This document shows positions 1-9,500 of a stretch of 64,000 bases of DNA, piece by piece (position 1 is the stretch's first letter; each line of letters opens with the position of its first letter). This stretch comes from Bacteroidota bacterium (GTDB lineage Bacteria; Bacteroidota; JABWAT01). The notes beneath the pieces were generated by a model that made no database searches, had not been told where the DNA came from, and saw only the letters and a list, made by a program, of their open reading frames with translations. The position numbers and the translations under genes were made by a program. The stretch spans positions 508,098 to 572,097 of the forward strand of contig JABWAT010000002.1 in assembly GCA_013360915.1 (NCBI GenBank), written 5' to 3'.

Positions 1-2243
1 ATGAATTTAAAAAACGCCCACGGAAAAAAGGGCGTGCCGATGAGGCACCTGCTCCTTCAGAATCGGGTGCCGCCGGTCAGCAAAATCGTGGACCAAGGCC
101 CCAGAGACCGGATGGAACACGTCCGGAAGGTCAGCGCAACGATCCGAATCGTCCCCCGAGACCTCCCCGTCCGGGAGAAGTGAGACCGGCTCCTCAGGCC
201 TTTTCGCCAGCCGATGCCGCTAAAAAGGCAGCTGCGAAAGGGAAGGATCACAAGCCAAAAGAGGGCGAAGCAGCCACCGATAACCGTGATCTTGGCAAGA
301 AGAAGAAAATTAAAAAGGGCAAAGTGGTTGATATCTCGGTTGAAGATGTTAACCGGGCTATCCGGACCACGCTTGCGACCATGGAAGACACGGGTCCGAA
401 CGTCAGAAAATCAATCAAGAAACAAAAAAGACGTGATCGGGAAGCGGCTGAGGTTGAAAAACAGGAAGAAATCATCCGGAATTCATCCATTATCCGGGTA
501 ACCGATTTTGCCAGTGCCAATGAATTGGCTGGTCTGATGAGCGTTCCGGTAAACCAGGTTCTATCCAAGTGTCTTGAATTGGGCTTGTTTGTTTCCATTA
601 ACCAGCGCCTCGAAAAAGATCACATTGAACTGATTGCAGGCGATTTCGGATTCCAGGTTCAGTTCCAGGAAGAGTTTGCCGAGGATCTCTATGAATCGGT
701 GGATGACGATCCGGCCCTGCTGAAAACCCGTCCACCGGTGGTAACCATCATGGGACACGTCGATCATGGAAAAACCTCGCTGCTCGATTACATCCGTAAA
801 GCGAACGTGGTGGCAGGCGAGGCAGGCGGAATTACCCAGCACATTGGTGCTTATTCAGTTAAAATGCCCGATGACCGGATGATTACGTTCCTCGATACAC
901 CGGGTCACGAAGCATTTACTGCCATGCGTGCCCGTGGTGCGAAAGTAACCGACGTGGTCATTATCGTTATCGCAGCCGATGACAGCGTAATGCCGCAGAC
1001 AGTCGAAGCCATTAACCACGCTCAGGCAGCCGGTGTTCCGATGGTGTTTGCCATCAATAAAATCGATAAGCCCGGCGCCAATTCTGAACGGATTTATCAG
1101 CAGTTGTCTGAAAGAAACATTCTTGTTGAAGAATGGGGCGGAAAATATCAGGTAGCCAAAGTCTCTGCCAAATCGGGTGTTGGTGTGCCGGAACTGCTCG
1201 AAAAGGTATTGCTGGAAGCTGAAATTCTGGATCTGAAAGCCAATCCGGACCGGAAGGCGCAGGGAACCGTGGTTGAAGCCGAACTTGATAAAGGAAAAGG
1301 TACCATTGCCACCATTCTGGTTCAGAACGGAACCTTGCGGGTGGGCGATATTTTCCTCTGCGGTGCCACCTACGGACGGATAAGAGCTTTGCAGGATGAA
1401 CGTGGCAAGAAACTGAAATCGGCCGGACCGGCTACTCCTGCTCAGGTATTGGGATTTGATGAAGTGCCTCAGGCCGGTGATGTGCTGGTGGTAATGGATT
1501 CCGAAAAGGAAGCCCGCGACATCGCCACCCGCCGGATGGTTCTGAAACGCGAACAGGAACAGCGCAAAGCGCAGAAACACATGTCTCTGGATATGATTTC
1601 CCAGCGGATGAGTGAAGGATCGGTTCGTGATCTGAACATCATCGTCAAAGGGGACGTGGACGGATCGGTGGAAGCACTCTCTGACAGTCTCATGAAACTC
1701 TCGACCGGTGAAGTCCGCGTTCGGGTGATTCACAAAGCGGTCGGACCGATTACTGAATCGGATGTTCTGCTCGCTACCGCCTCTGATGCGGTGATCATCG
1801 GATTCCAGGTCAGACCTAATCTGAATGCCAAGAAACTGGCTCAGACCGAAGAGATTGATATCCGCCTGTACTCTATCATCTATGATGCCATCAATGAGGT
1901 CAAAGCGGCTCTGGAAGGAATGCTGTCACCTGACATTACTGAAGAAGTAACGGCCACGGTCGAGGTCAGGGAGACCTTCAAGATTTCCAGGATCGGTACC
2001 ATCGCAGGTTGTTACGTCCAGGATGGAAAGATCACCCGCGGCTCGAAAGTGCGGGTCGTTCGTGATGGCATAGTCGTCTATACCGGTGAACTCGATTCAC
2101 TGAAACGGTTTAAGGATGATGTGAAAGAGGTGGAAAAAGGCTACGAATGTGGTCTGTCTGTCCGCAATTTCAACGATATCAAAACAGGTGATATTGTTGA
2201 ATCCTTCCATCTGGTGGAAACCAAGCGAAAACTGGTTAACTAA
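1..2243 (+). CDS. infB: Translation initiation factor IF-2 (5' end outside window)
   Basis: GTPase that brings fMet-tRNA to the 30S subunit and promotes subunit joining. The frame is open from base 3 to the TAA at 2243, so the gene enters from the left and 746 residues are visible. The first ~60 are a Lys/Arg/Pro/Gly-rich linker typical of IF-2, so the GTG at 180 is internal and not the start. An IF2_N domain lies around 490-690. The GTPase domain shows G1 GHVDHGKT (from 753), G3 DTPGH (from 894), G4 NKID (near 1052) and a G5-like SAKSG. Beta-barrel domains II and IV and the C-terminal fMet-tRNA-binding part follow. rbfA lies downstream, as in many bacteria, but a strong terminator separates them here. 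Confidence 0.97.
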   Translation, partial: EFKKRPRKKGRADEAPAPSESGAAGQQNRGPRPQRPDGTRPEGQRNDPNRPPRPPRPGEVRPAPQAFSPADAAKKAAAKGKDHKPKEGEAATDNRDLGKKKKIKKGKVVDISVEDVNRAIRTTLATMEDTGPNVRKSIKKQKRRDREAAEVEKQEEIIRNSSIIRVTDFASANELAGLMSVPVNQVLSKCLELGLFVSINQRLEKDHIELIAGDFGFQVQFQEEFAEDLYESVDDDPALLKTRPPVVTIMGHVDHGKTSLLDYIRKANVVAGEAGGITQHIGAYSVKMPDDRMITFLDTPGHEAFTAMRARGAKVTDVVIIVIAADDSVMPQTVEAINHAQAAGVPMVFAINKIDKPGANSERIYQQLSERNILVEEWGGKYQVAKVSAKSGVGVPELLEKVLLEAEILDLKANPDRKAQGTVVEAELDKGKGTIATILVQNGTLRVGDIFLCGATYGRIRALQDERGKKLKSAGPATPAQVLGFDEVPQAGDVLVVMDSEKEARDIATRRMVLKREQEQRKAQKHMSLDMISQRMSEGSVRDLNIIVKGDVDGSVEALSDSLMKLSTGEVRVRVIHKAVGPITESDVLLATASDAVIIGFQVRPNLNAKKLAQTEEIDIRLYSIIYDAINEVKAALEGMLSPDITEEVTATVEVRETFKISRIGTIAGCYVQDGKITRGSKVRVVRDGIVVYTGELDSLKRFKDDVKEVEKGYECGLSVRNFNDIKTGDIVESFHLVETKRKLVN

Positions 2244-2264
2244 CCACCTGAATTGTGTGATCTT

Positions 2265-2297
2265 AAAACCGGACCCTCAACGGTCCGGTTTTTTTTT
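2265..2297 (+). terminator. Rho-independent terminator after infB
   Basis: An 11-bp GC-rich stem with no mismatch (2265-2275 with 2282-2292) encloses a 6-base loop, and a T run extends to 2297. It starts 21 bases after the infB stop. It should end or attenuate transcription before rbfA. Confidence 0.9.
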
Positions 2298-2364
2298 CTC
2301 TGCCGGGGATTCTTTCTCCCAAACCGACGTTGTAAATTTAAACAGAAGCCAGAGGGGCAGGACC

Positions 2365-2730
2365 ATGTCTCACCGTACTCAAAAAGTAGCCAGCCTGATC
2401 AAACAGGAAATCGGAAAACTCTTTACCAATGAGTTTGCCGACCTTTCACCCAATATGATCACCGTCACCCAGGTACGAATGTCTGATGATTTATCGGTTG
2501 CAAAAGTGTTTCTGAGTGTCTGGGGTCGTATTGAGGATGTGGATCTGACCTTTATCAGACTGGAAGAAAGAAAAAAAGACATCCGGTACGAACTCGCCAA
2601 ATCGATTAAAAACCACTTCAGAGTAATTCCTGAACTGATTTTCAGAAAGGATGACTCGCAGGAGTACTCACAAAAAATCGAGGCACTCTTCAAAAAGATA
2701 CATGAAGAGGAGCAGAACCGGCATTCATGA
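2365..2730 (+). CDS. rbfA: Ribosome-binding factor A
   Basis: Small KH-fold factor that binds immature 30S subunits and helps mature the 5' end of 16S rRNA. The 121-residue product begins MSHRTQKVASLI, matching the family N-terminus, and contains the central strand segment with the VSVWG-type motif. The open frame runs further upstream, but ATG 2365 is preceded by a purine-rich AGGGGCAGG sequence and gives the normal length. The stop overlaps the truB start (ATGA), implying translational coupling. The infB-rbfA-truB-ribF order is a conserved translation operon. Confidence 0.93.
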   Translation: MSHRTQKVASLIKQEIGKLFTNEFADLSPNMITVTQVRMSDDLSVAKVFLSVWGRIEDVDLTFIRLEERKKDIRYELAKSIKNHFRVIPELIFRKDDSQEYSQKIEALFKKIHEEEQNRHS

Positions 2731-3431
2731 TAGTGATGGGTTTTTCCAACTGGCCCGATGGCTGGTTTCTGGTCGATAAACCTGCCGGCTGGACGTCTTT
2801 TGATGTCGTCAATAAGCTCAGGCGTGCTCTGAGGGTCAAAAAGGCCGGTCATGCGGGCACTCTGGATCCGGCGGCTACTGGTCTGCTGATTCTTGCCACA
2901 GGAAAAAACACACGTCAGATCGAAACCGTTCAGGGATTGGATAAAACCTACACCGGTACCATCACGCTCGGTCAGACATCGGCTACTTACGATCAGGAGG
3001 GAGCACTGACTCCGTCTGGAGACCCCGGTACCGTTTCAGACCAGCAGATCCGGGATCAAATCGAATCGGCGTTCACGGGTACGATTCATCAGGTTCCTCC
3101 CATGTTCAGTGCACTCAAGCGGGATGGGAAAAAACTTTATGAACTGGCCCGCCAGGGAAAAACGATCACCTTAGAAGCAAGACCTGTTCAGATATCCCGA
3201 TTTGACTGGACCCGGCCCGTACCTGAACAGATTCACTTTGCCATCACCTGCTCCAAAGGAACTTACATCCGGTCCATCGCCCACGATCTGGGGTCTGCTC
3301 TCGGGTGTGGCGGTTATCTTTCTGATTTACGGAGAACTGCCATTGGTCCTTACCAGATCAGTGAGGCACTTGATATTGAAACAATCATTGCCCGGTTCCG
3401 GCAGGTGGCAGGAGAAGAAATTCCCACATGA
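2727..3431 (+). CDS. truB: tRNA pseudouridine(55) synthase
   Basis: Makes pseudouridine 55 in the T-loop of tRNAs. The 234-residue protein has the N-terminal KPAGWTSFD segment and the catalytic motif GTLDPAATG with the nucleophilic Asp at residue 47, followed by the KTYTG and RxGKK(L)YELAR segments of the family. It is shorter than E. coli TruB and ends without an obvious C-terminal PUA domain, as in many non-proteobacterial homologues. Start ATG 2727 overlaps the rbfA stop; ATG 2736 is an alternative three codons later. It overlaps ribF by four bases. Confidence 0.95.
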   Translation: MIVMGFSNWPDGWFLVDKPAGWTSFDVVNKLRRALRVKKAGHAGTLDPAATGLLILATGKNTRQIETVQGLDKTYTGTITLGQTSATYDQEGALTPSGDPGTVSDQQIRDQIESAFTGTIHQVPPMFSALKRDGKKLYELARQGKTITLEARPVQISRFDWTRPVPEQIHFAITCSKGTYIRSIAHDLGSALGCGGYLSDLRRTAIGPYQISEALDIETIIARFRQVAGEEIPT

Positions 3432-4381
3432 GTCATTCATCGCCTGTCATTTTCCACGGACTGGATGGATTCCCGTTTTCACCCAACCACTACCTGACCC
3501 TGGGTGCCTTTGACGGACTGCATCTGGGACACCGGCAGATTGTTGATCAGGTGGTGACGGCCGCCCGGTCCAATCATGGGGAATCGGTGCTGATTACCTT
3601 TGATCCGCATCCGCAGGAAGTTATTCAGAAGGGACCAGACCCCTTTTTCCTTCTTTCTACCCTTCCGGAGAAAATACAGGTCCTAAAACACACGGGTCTC
3701 GATAAAATTCTGGTTTTGCCGTTTACCCGGGATTTTTCAGAGCTTCCTCCTGAAGCCTTCATTAAAAATATCCTTGTCGGGCGGGTTGGCATGCGGAAAA
3801 TCTGGATCGGCTATGATCACGGGTTTGGTCGTGACCGGTCCGGTGGTATTGATCTGCTGAAACAACTGGGCCCTGAATGCGGCTTTACGGTTGAACAGGT
3901 GGGTGCCCATGAGGTAGGTTCGGTGGTGGTATCCAGCACCAAAATTAGAGAAGCAATCAGACACGGACAGGTCGAGCTGGCCACTGAAATGCTCGGATAT
4001 CCCTACACGGTTTCAGGTATCGTCAGCCGGGGAGAGGGAATTGGCCGCAAAATCGGTTTTCCGACAGCGAATATTTTTGTTGAGCATCCGAGGAAACTGA
4101 TCCCGCATGGCGGTGTGTACCACGTTGAACTGCTGATCGGGACCGACTGGCACCGGGGTGTGTGCAACATCGGTCAGCGCCCCACCTTTGATGGTCAGGA
4201 GCTCAGAATTGAAGTCCATCTGCTTCAGTTTCAATCGGATATCTATGGAATGCCGGTTTGTTTGCGGTTTCATCGCCGTTTGCGTGAGGAAAAAAAATTC
4301 CCATCGGTCGATGAACTGATCAGACAAATCACCAAAGATGTGGAAGAAGCAAATATTTTCTGGAATGGCTCCGGATGGTGA
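3428..4381 (+). CDS. ribF: Bifunctional riboflavin kinase / FAD synthetase
   Basis: Converts riboflavin to FMN and FMN to FAD. Length of 317 residues is normal for the bifunctional enzyme. The N-terminal nucleotidyltransferase domain has GAFDGLHLGH (residues 26-35, with the HxGH nucleotide-binding motif) and the later SSTKIR element. The C-terminal flavokinase domain has the GxGRxIGFPTAN motif around residue 200 and NIGxRPTFDG further on. The start overlaps the truB stop (ATGA), so it is part of the rbfA-truB-ribF operon. Confidence 0.96.
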   Translation: MSHSSPVIFHGLDGFPFSPNHYLTLGAFDGLHLGHRQIVDQVVTAARSNHGESVLITFDPHPQEVIQKGPDPFFLLSTLPEKIQVLKHTGLDKILVLPFTRDFSELPPEAFIKNILVGRVGMRKIWIGYDHGFGRDRSGGIDLLKQLGPECGFTVEQVGAHEVGSVVVSSTKIREAIRHGQVELATEMLGYPYTVSGIVSRGEGIGRKIGFPTANIFVEHPRKLIPHGGVYHVELLIGTDWHRGVCNIGQRPTFDGQELRIEVHLLQFQSDIYGMPVCLRFHRRLREEKKFPSVDELIRQITKDVEEANIFWNGSGW

Positions 4382-4408
4382 CATTCGGGAAGAAATCTTC
4401 TATTTTTA
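4378..4408 (+). promoter_or_regulatory. Possible Bacteroidota-type promoter for parAB
   Basis: A TATTTTTA element (4401-4408; consensus TAnnTTTG) lies exactly 20 bases after GTG, which is one mismatch from the TTG upstream element. The spacing is the same as in the better promoters of this window. A weak hairpin (4389-4400) with a T run overlaps it, so the sequence could also be a poor terminator for ribF. Confidence 0.3.
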
Positions 4409-4458
4409 CCACCCCCCACGATTATCAATTTATGTTCTGGCCTCTGTAAGGAATACGT

Positions 4459-5340
4459 ATGGGAAAAGTGATTGCTGTTGCCAACCAGAAGGGCGGGGTA
4501 GGAAAAACCACGACTTCAATAAATCTTGCCTCCTCTATTGCGGTGGCCGAGATTCCTGTTTTACTGATTGACATCGACCCTCAGGCCAATGCAACCAGTG
4601 GAATCGGCTTTCCAAAGGAGGAAATCGGGAATTCCATCTATGATGTGATCATCTCGAATGCAGATCCGCGTGAGTGCACCCTGAAAACTCAGATGCCCTT
4701 TCTGGATATTATTCCCTCGCACATTAACCTGGTGGGTGCTGAAATTGAAATGGTTGGAATGGATGAACCCCACAAAAACCTGCTCAAAGCACTGACTCCG
4801 CTTCGTCAGAAGTACAAATACATTATTATAGATGCCCCTCCCAGCCTGGGTCTGCTCACGCTGAACGCACTGACTGCTGCCGATTCGGTCCTGATTCCGG
4901 TTCAGTGCGAATATTTCGCTCTGGAGGGACTCAGCCAACTGATGAATACCATCAACCTGGTCAAAAAGGACCTGAATCCATCTCTGGATGTTGAGGGAGT
5001 TCTGCTGACCATGTTTGATGCCCGCACCAACCTTTCCCGGCAGGTGGCCGCCGAAGTGAAAAAGTATTTTGGTGAAAAGGTGTATGAATCCATCATTTTC
5101 CGGAATATCCGGATTGGTGAGGCACCCAGTTTTGGAAAACCACTGATTCTTTATGATGCCATGAGCCCGGGTACCGAAAATTATCTGGACCTTGCCAATG
5201 AAATCATGCGTAAGAACCGTGATACCTCCTTTACACGCCGGGTCAAAGCCTGGAATGATACCGATCAGGACAAACCGTTTTTTAAGGCCATCCTTCAGAA
5301 AAAAAATCAGATTGAAACGGTGACAGGAGATCGGGTATAG
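4459..5340 (+). CDS. parA: Chromosome-partitioning ATPase ParA (Soj)
   Basis: ATPase that binds DNA non-specifically and moves ParB-parS complexes during chromosome segregation. The 293-residue protein has the deviant Walker A box KGGVGKTT at residues 11-18, followed by [10 protein letters not shown] and the IIDAPPSLG Walker B-type segment. This is the short chromosomal ParA type, with no N-terminal DNA-binding domain. The sequence TAAGGAAT at 4447-4454 is a reasonable ribosome-binding site for ATG 4459. The stop shares one base with the parB start. Confidence 0.95.
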   Translation: MGKVIAVANQKGGVGKTTTSINLASSIAVAEIPVLLIDIDPQANATSGIGFPKEEIGNSIYDVIISNADPRECTLKTQMPFLDIIPSHINLVGAEIEMVGMDEPHKNLLKALTPLRQKYKYIIIDAPPSLGLLTLNALTAADSVLIPVQCEYFALEGLSQLMNTINLVKKDLNPSLDVEGVLLTMFDARTNLSRQVAAEVKKYFGEKVYESIIFRNIRIGEAPSFGKPLILYDAMSPGTENYLDLANEIMRKNRDTSFTRRVKAWNDTDQDKPFFKAILQKKNQIETVTGDRV

Positions 5341-6257
5341 TGGCAAAACTTGCATTAGGCCGCGGGTTGGGTGCATTGTTACCCAGCGATGATGGCGAGA
5401 AAAAAGTCCAGCAGGTGGTGAAAGAAAAGTACCGGGTTGATGAAACGGTTATCAACACCCAGTTCATCACGGTTTCTTCCGACCTGATTGATCCGAACCC
5501 CTTTCAGCCAAGAACCGAATTTGATCCTGAGGCACTGGAGGAATTAAAGAATTCCATCATTGAGCATGGCATTATTCAGCCGCTGACCGTCCGGCAGAAG
5601 CCCAATGGCCGGTATGAACTGATTGCTGGCGAACGCAGGCTGAGAGCTTCGAGACTGGCCAGTCTCGGAACCGTTCCTGTTTATATTCTGGATATACGGA
5701 CAGACGAGGAAATGCTCGAACTGGCCATTATCGAGAACATTCAGCGCAAGGATCTGAATGCCATTGAGGTGGCTAACGGGTATCGTCGTCTCATGGAAGA
5801 ATGCCACCTGACCCAGGATGAAGTGGCTAAACGGGTTGGGAAGGACCGGACGACAGTTACGAACCTGCTCCGTCTTTTAAAACTCCCCGATTTTCTGCAG
5901 GAAGCCATTGTACATGGACAGATTTCCATGGGACATGCGCGCGCCATGCTGATGGTGAGTGACGACGATTTTCTTAAAGAACTGACTGAACGGATTATCC
6001 GTGAGGATCTTTCAGTCCGTGCGGTGGAGCGGCTGGTAAAAGCAGGACCGGTTCCTGTTAAAAAAGAGCCCAAACCAGTCAGAACTCCCGGATCGGCATC
6101 AGTTCAGGATGTTGAACGCCGGTTGAGGACGGTTTTATCCACCAAAGTGTCCGTACGGGAGAAAACAAAAGAGTCCGGGTCCATCACCATTGAATATTTC
6201 AGTCTGGATGAATTGGAACGGATTCTGGACCTCATTGAATCGGCACCGCATGAGTAA
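5340..6257 (+). CDS. parB: Chromosome-partitioning protein ParB (Spo0J)
   Basis: CTP-dependent clamp that loads at parS sites and spreads along DNA. Visible in order: a basic N-terminus (AKLALGRGLGALLP) expected to stimulate ParA, the ParB/Srx domain with GERRLRAS (residues 97-104), the ENIQRKDLN segment, an HTH near residues 160-182 (LTQDEVAKRVG...TTVTNLLRLLKLP), and a C-terminal dimerisation part. Start is GTG 5340, sharing a base with the parA stop. I found no good parS copy nearby. Confidence 0.95.
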   Translation: MAKLALGRGLGALLPSDDGEKKVQQVVKEKYRVDETVINTQFITVSSDLIDPNPFQPRTEFDPEALEELKNSIIEHGIIQPLTVRQKPNGRYELIAGERRLRASRLASLGTVPVYILDIRTDEEMLELAIIENIQRKDLNAIEVANGYRRLMEECHLTQDEVAKRVGKDRTTVTNLLRLLKLPDFLQEAIVHGQISMGHARAMLMVSDDDFLKELTERIIREDLSVRAVERLVKAGPVPVKKEPKPVRTPGSASVQDVERRLRTVLSTKVSVREKTKESGSITIEYFSLDELERILDLIESAPHE

Positions 6258-6783
6258 CCGGCTGATCCTGCTGTTCCTTCTGATCAGCGGACCCGTGTTT
6301 GCACAAACCACCAACGATACCCTTTTTACCGGTCAGGAATCCAAATCGCCTGGCGGTGCCATGCTGAGAAGCGCCATTCTTCCGGGTTGGGGCCAGATTT
6401 ACACGGGTTCTTATCTGAAAGCGCCCCTGGTGCTCGGAACGTTTGCCACATTCGGGGGAATTGCCTGGTGGTATCATGACCGCTATACAAAATATCAGAC
6501 CCTGACAAAAGAAGCTTATGCCGCTCCGGATCAGGAACTGGAAGGACGACCAGCCACCCTGTACCGGGCTTACAGAGAGTTTTACCGTGACGAACGGGAC
6601 CGGTATCTTTTCTATGTTTTCCTGACATACATGGTTAATATTGCCGATGCGTATGTCGAAGCCCATTTAGCCGATTTTGATGTCAGCGGAGATTTGTCGG
6701 TAAAGCCATTAAACTCCCCGCCTGACCGGGAATCTGGTCTTCAAACCCCTGGATATCAACTGACCTGGTCCCTGACCTTCTGA
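6250..6783 (+). CDS. DUF5683-type membrane protein
   Basis: Envelope protein of unknown function, 177 residues. ATG 6250 (overlapping the parB stop by eight bases) starts a clean signal peptide ending at AFAQ-like VFAQ. The next part has the SALLPGWGQ-type sequence (AILPGWGQIYTG) and two hydrophobic segments with several aromatic residues, matching the DUF5683 family found behind parAB in Bacteroidota and relatives. The frame extends upstream inside parB, but those residues are not plausible. Linked to parAB by overlap; a role in the segregation apparatus is not established. Confidence 0.75.
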   Translation: MSNRLILLFLLISGPVFAQTTNDTLFTGQESKSPGGAMLRSAILPGWGQIYTGSYLKAPLVLGTFATFGGIAWWYHDRYTKYQTLTKEAYAAPDQELEGRPATLYRAYREFYRDERDRYLFYVFLTYMVNIADAYVEAHLADFDVSGDLSVKPLNSPPDRESGLQTPGYQLTWSLTF

Positions 6784-6807
6784 CCCTTCAATTCCGGAAA
6801 ATCAATC

Positions 6808-8259
6808 ATGTACCGGTTAACCCCAATTGTTGAGAGTTTTATTGCAGACAGTGACACACCCGTCACTGTGTTTCTGAAACTCAGAGCGTATTATCGCCTG
6901 CCATTTTTATTTGAATCGGTTGAATCGGGAAACCGGATCGGCCGGTATTCATTTATTGGCATCGAACCCGTTTTTGAAGTAAAAAGTGACCATGAACGGG
7001 TTACGGTTGAACCAAAAGTTTCCTGGTTTTCACTTCCGTTGCCAGAGGGTAAACCCGTCGATCAGTTGCGGGCTTTGCTTGGCAGCTTTTCCACCAGTGT
7101 GGTTCCCGGCCTTCCCGGTTTTACCAGCGGATTGGTTGGACATTTTTCATATGAGTCCATTTCGCACACCGAACCTCATCTGGTGTTTTCAAATCCGTCA
7201 GATTACCCGTGCCCCCTTGTTCACCTGCTGGGTTTCGATACCCTCATCATTTTTGATAATGTGACCCGCCGGCTTCATCTGGTTTCAAATGTCTGGAGCC
7301 ATGACACAAACCCGATACCGGCCGACTATTCAGATGAATCGGCCGTTCGGCGCAAACTGGACCGGGTTCGAAATCAGATTCTGGATCTCCGGTGCCGGTT
7401 TCCTCAAAAGTCGGTTCCTTCCCATCCTGATTTTCATGCGGCTCCCGATGTTTTCAAAAACGGGGTGGAACAGACGAAATTTCACATCAGGGAAGGTGAT
7501 ATTTTCCAGTTGGTTCTTTCCAGACGTCTGTATTCCACCTATGAGGGGGACAGTTTTGAACTGTTCCGCGCTTTACGGGTGATCAATCCTTCTCCTTACC
7601 TGTTTTATCTCGATATGGGGAACGGGCTGACCGCGGTGGGATCCAGTCCAGAGGTCATGGTCAGAATCCGCGACCGTCAGGTGGAAGTCAGGCCGATTGC
7701 CGGTACCCGCCGCAGGGGAAAAACGGAGGCCGAAGACCTGGCCATTGAGCAGGAGCTGATGACAGATGAAAAGGAACTGGCCGAACACCTGATGCTGATC
7801 GATCTGGGTCGAAATGATGTGGGAAGAGTCAGCGAACCTGGTTCAGTCTCGGTTCCTGACCGGATGGTGATTGAACGGTACAGTCATGTGATGCATATCG
7901 TGAGCGGGGTGACCGGAAAGCTGAAAGCAGGAATGACTTCCATTGATGCGTTTTTCAGCTGCTTTCCTGCGGGAACGTTAACCGGTGCGCCGAAAATCAG
8001 AGCCATGCAGATCATTGAGGAACTGGAACCAGTCAGAAGAGGCATCTATGGAGGGGCCATCGGGTATCTCGATTTTAATGGTGGCATGGATACATGTATT
8101 GCCATCCGCACACTGGTTCGTCATGGAAATCAGTTGTTTTTACAGGCGGGTGCCGGAATTGTAAGTGATTCCACACCTGAAAGGGAATATCAGGAGACCC
8201 GTGAAAAACTAGAGGCGAACCTTTCCAGCCTGAATGTGGTCAGGGAGTTGCTGCCATGA
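6808..8259 (+). CDS. trpE: Anthranilate synthase component I
   Basis: Converts chorismate plus ammonia to anthranilate, the first step of tryptophan synthesis. The 483-residue protein has the N-terminal FLFESVESG...RYSFIG region that corresponds to the tryptophan feedback site of TrpE, favouring TrpE over PabB. The catalytic C-terminal domain shows [32 protein letters not shown] and [11 protein letters not shown]. It overlaps the glutaminase gene by ATGA, matching a two-subunit enzyme. No other trp genes are in the window. Confidence 0.93.
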   Translation: MYRLTPIVESFIADSDTPVTVFLKLRAYYRLPFLFESVESGNRIGRYSFIGIEPVFEVKSDHERVTVEPKVSWFSLPLPEGKPVDQLRALLGSFSTSVVPGLPGFTSGLVGHFSYESISHTEPHLVFSNPSDYPCPLVHLLGFDTLIIFDNVTRRLHLVSNVWSHDTNPIPADYSDESAVRRKLDRVRNQILDLRCRFPQKSVPSHPDFHAAPDVFKNGVEQTKFHIREGDIFQLVLSRRLYSTYEGDSFELFRALRVINPSPYLFYLDMGNGLTAVGSSPEVMVRIRDRQVEVRPIAGTRRRGKTEAEDLAIEQELMTDEKELAEHLMLIDLGRNDVGRVSEPGSVSVPDRMVIERYSHVMHIVSGVTGKLKAGMTSIDAFFSCFPAGTLTGAPKIRAMQIIEELEPVRRGIYGGAIGYLDFNGGMDTCIAIRTLVRHGNQLFLQAGAGIVSDSTPEREYQETREKLEANLSSLNVVRELLP

Positions 8260-8825
8260 TTTTGCTGATAGACAACTACGATAGTTTTACTTATAATCTT
8301 TATCAGTATCTCGCCGAACTGGGAGCCGACGTCAGGGTTATCAGAAATGACGACGTGCCGGCAGCAGAAATCCGGAATCTGAATCCGGCCGGAATTGTTC
8401 TTTCTCCCGGACCGGGGAATCCGAAAGAAGCTGGTATCACGCTTGAGGTGATTCGGTTGTATCATCAGCAGATACCGATCCTTGGAGTCTGTCTGGGTCA
8501 TCAGGCGATTGGAGAAGCCTTTGGCGGGACTGTTACCTACGCACCCACACTGATGCACGGAAAAACCAGCCAGATTCATCATGATGGAACCGGACTTTTT
8601 AAGGGACTGCCCAGTCCGTATCGTGCGACGCGGTACCATTCTCTGATGGTCAGCAGGGACCAATTGCCGGCCAGCCTGAGAGTGAATGCTGAAACAGAGG
8701 ATGGAGTGATCATGGGACTTGAACACCGGGAGTTTCCGGTTGCAGGGGTACAGTTCCATCCCGAATCCATTCTGACTGAGCATGGAAAACCCCTGCTGAA
8801 AAATTTTCTGGAGAAACTGAAGTGA
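8256..8825 (+). CDS. trpG: Anthranilate/aminodeoxychorismate synthase glutaminase
   Basis: Class I glutamine amidotransferase that delivers ammonia to TrpE; in many bacteria the same subunit also serves PabB in folate synthesis. The 189-residue protein starts [15 protein letters not shown], carries the nucleophile Cys79 in GVCLGHQ, and has the His/Glu pair in GVQFHPES near residue 168. It overlaps trpE upstream and a LOG-family gene downstream (GTGA), so all three are probably one transcript. Confidence 0.94.
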   Translation: MILLIDNYDSFTYNLYQYLAELGADVRVIRNDDVPAAEIRNLNPAGIVLSPGPGNPKEAGITLEVIRLYHQQIPILGVCLGHQAIGEAFGGTVTYAPTLMHGKTSQIHHDGTGLFKGLPSPYRATRYHSLMVSRDQLPASLRVNAETEDGVIMGLEHREFPVAGVQFHPESILTEHGKPLLKNFLEKLK

Positions 8826-9499
8826 AATCAATTCAATTCGATCCGGTCCGTTACACGCAGGATACCTGGCGGATATTCAGAATCATGGCCGAATTTACTG
8901 AAGGATTCGAAAAGCTGGGCAGCCTTGGACCGGCGGTTTCTATTTTCGGATCGGCCCGGACCAAACCGGGTGAATACTATTACGAAAAGGCTGTCCGGAT
9001 CGCCCATCTGCTGGCTGAAAAAGGATTTGCCATCATTACCGGTGGCGGCCCGGGAATTATGGAAGCCGGCAACAAGGGTGCAAAGGAAGCCAACGGAATC
9101 AGCGTAGGACTTAACATTGATCTGCCTCATGAGCAGCATCACAATGCCTATATCGACCGTCACATGCTTATTGAATTCGATTATTTCTTTGTGCGTAAAG
9201 TGATGTTTGTTAAATACGCCCAGGGCTTTGTCATGATGCCCGGCGGCTTTGGTACCATGGATGAGATGTTCGAGGCCATCACGCTGATTCAGACCCAAAA
9301 GATTAAACCCGTTCCCATTATCCTGGTTGGAACCGCATTTTGGGGAGGTCTGCTCGACTGGATCAAAACGGCCATGCTGGCCGATGGAAAAATTTCCCCG
9401 GAAGATTTGAATCTGTTTCATGTGACCGACAGTGAGGCCGAAGTCTGTGAAATCATCGAAAATTTTTACAAAGAGCAGGTATTCAGTCCCAATTTCTGA
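8822..9499 (+). CDS. LOG-family protein (TIGR00730), nucleotide 5'-monophosphate nucleosidase
   Basis: Rossmann-fold protein of the LOG/lysine-decarboxylase-like family; characterised members cleave the N-glycosidic bond of (cytokinin) nucleoside monophosphates or other purine nucleotides. The 225-residue sequence has SIFGSART, the GGGPGIMEAGNKGA motif and PGGFGTMDEMFE, where the family's catalytic Arg/Glu lie. GTG start 8822 overlaps the trpG stop. The true substrate cannot be told from sequence. Confidence 0.85.
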   Translation: MKSIQFDPVRYTQDTWRIFRIMAEFTEGFEKLGSLGPAVSIFGSARTKPGEYYYEKAVRIAHLLAEKGFAIITGGGPGIMEAGNKGAKEANGISVGLNIDLPHEQHHNAYIDRHMLIEFDYFFVRKVMFVKYAQGFVMMPGGFGTMDEMFEAITLIQTQKIKPVPIILVGTAFWGGLLDWIKTAMLADGKISPEDLNLFHVTDSEAEVCEIIENFYKEQVFSPNF

Positions 9500-9500
9500 T

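Noticed and set aside
180-182. GTG as the infB start
   Set aside because: The frame stays open to the window edge and the upstream residues have the Lys/Arg/Pro/Gly-rich composition of the IF-2 linker, so the start lies outside the window.
1-183. 60-residue open frame starting with ATG at the left edge
   Set aside because: It is out of frame with the continuous IF-2 coding sequence that runs through the same bases from base 3.
855-1733. Long antisense open frame (292 codons) inside infB
   Set aside because: It lies wholly opposite the IF-2 GTPase region, and its translation resembles no protein family and is rich in His/Phe/Arg as expected of a shadow frame.
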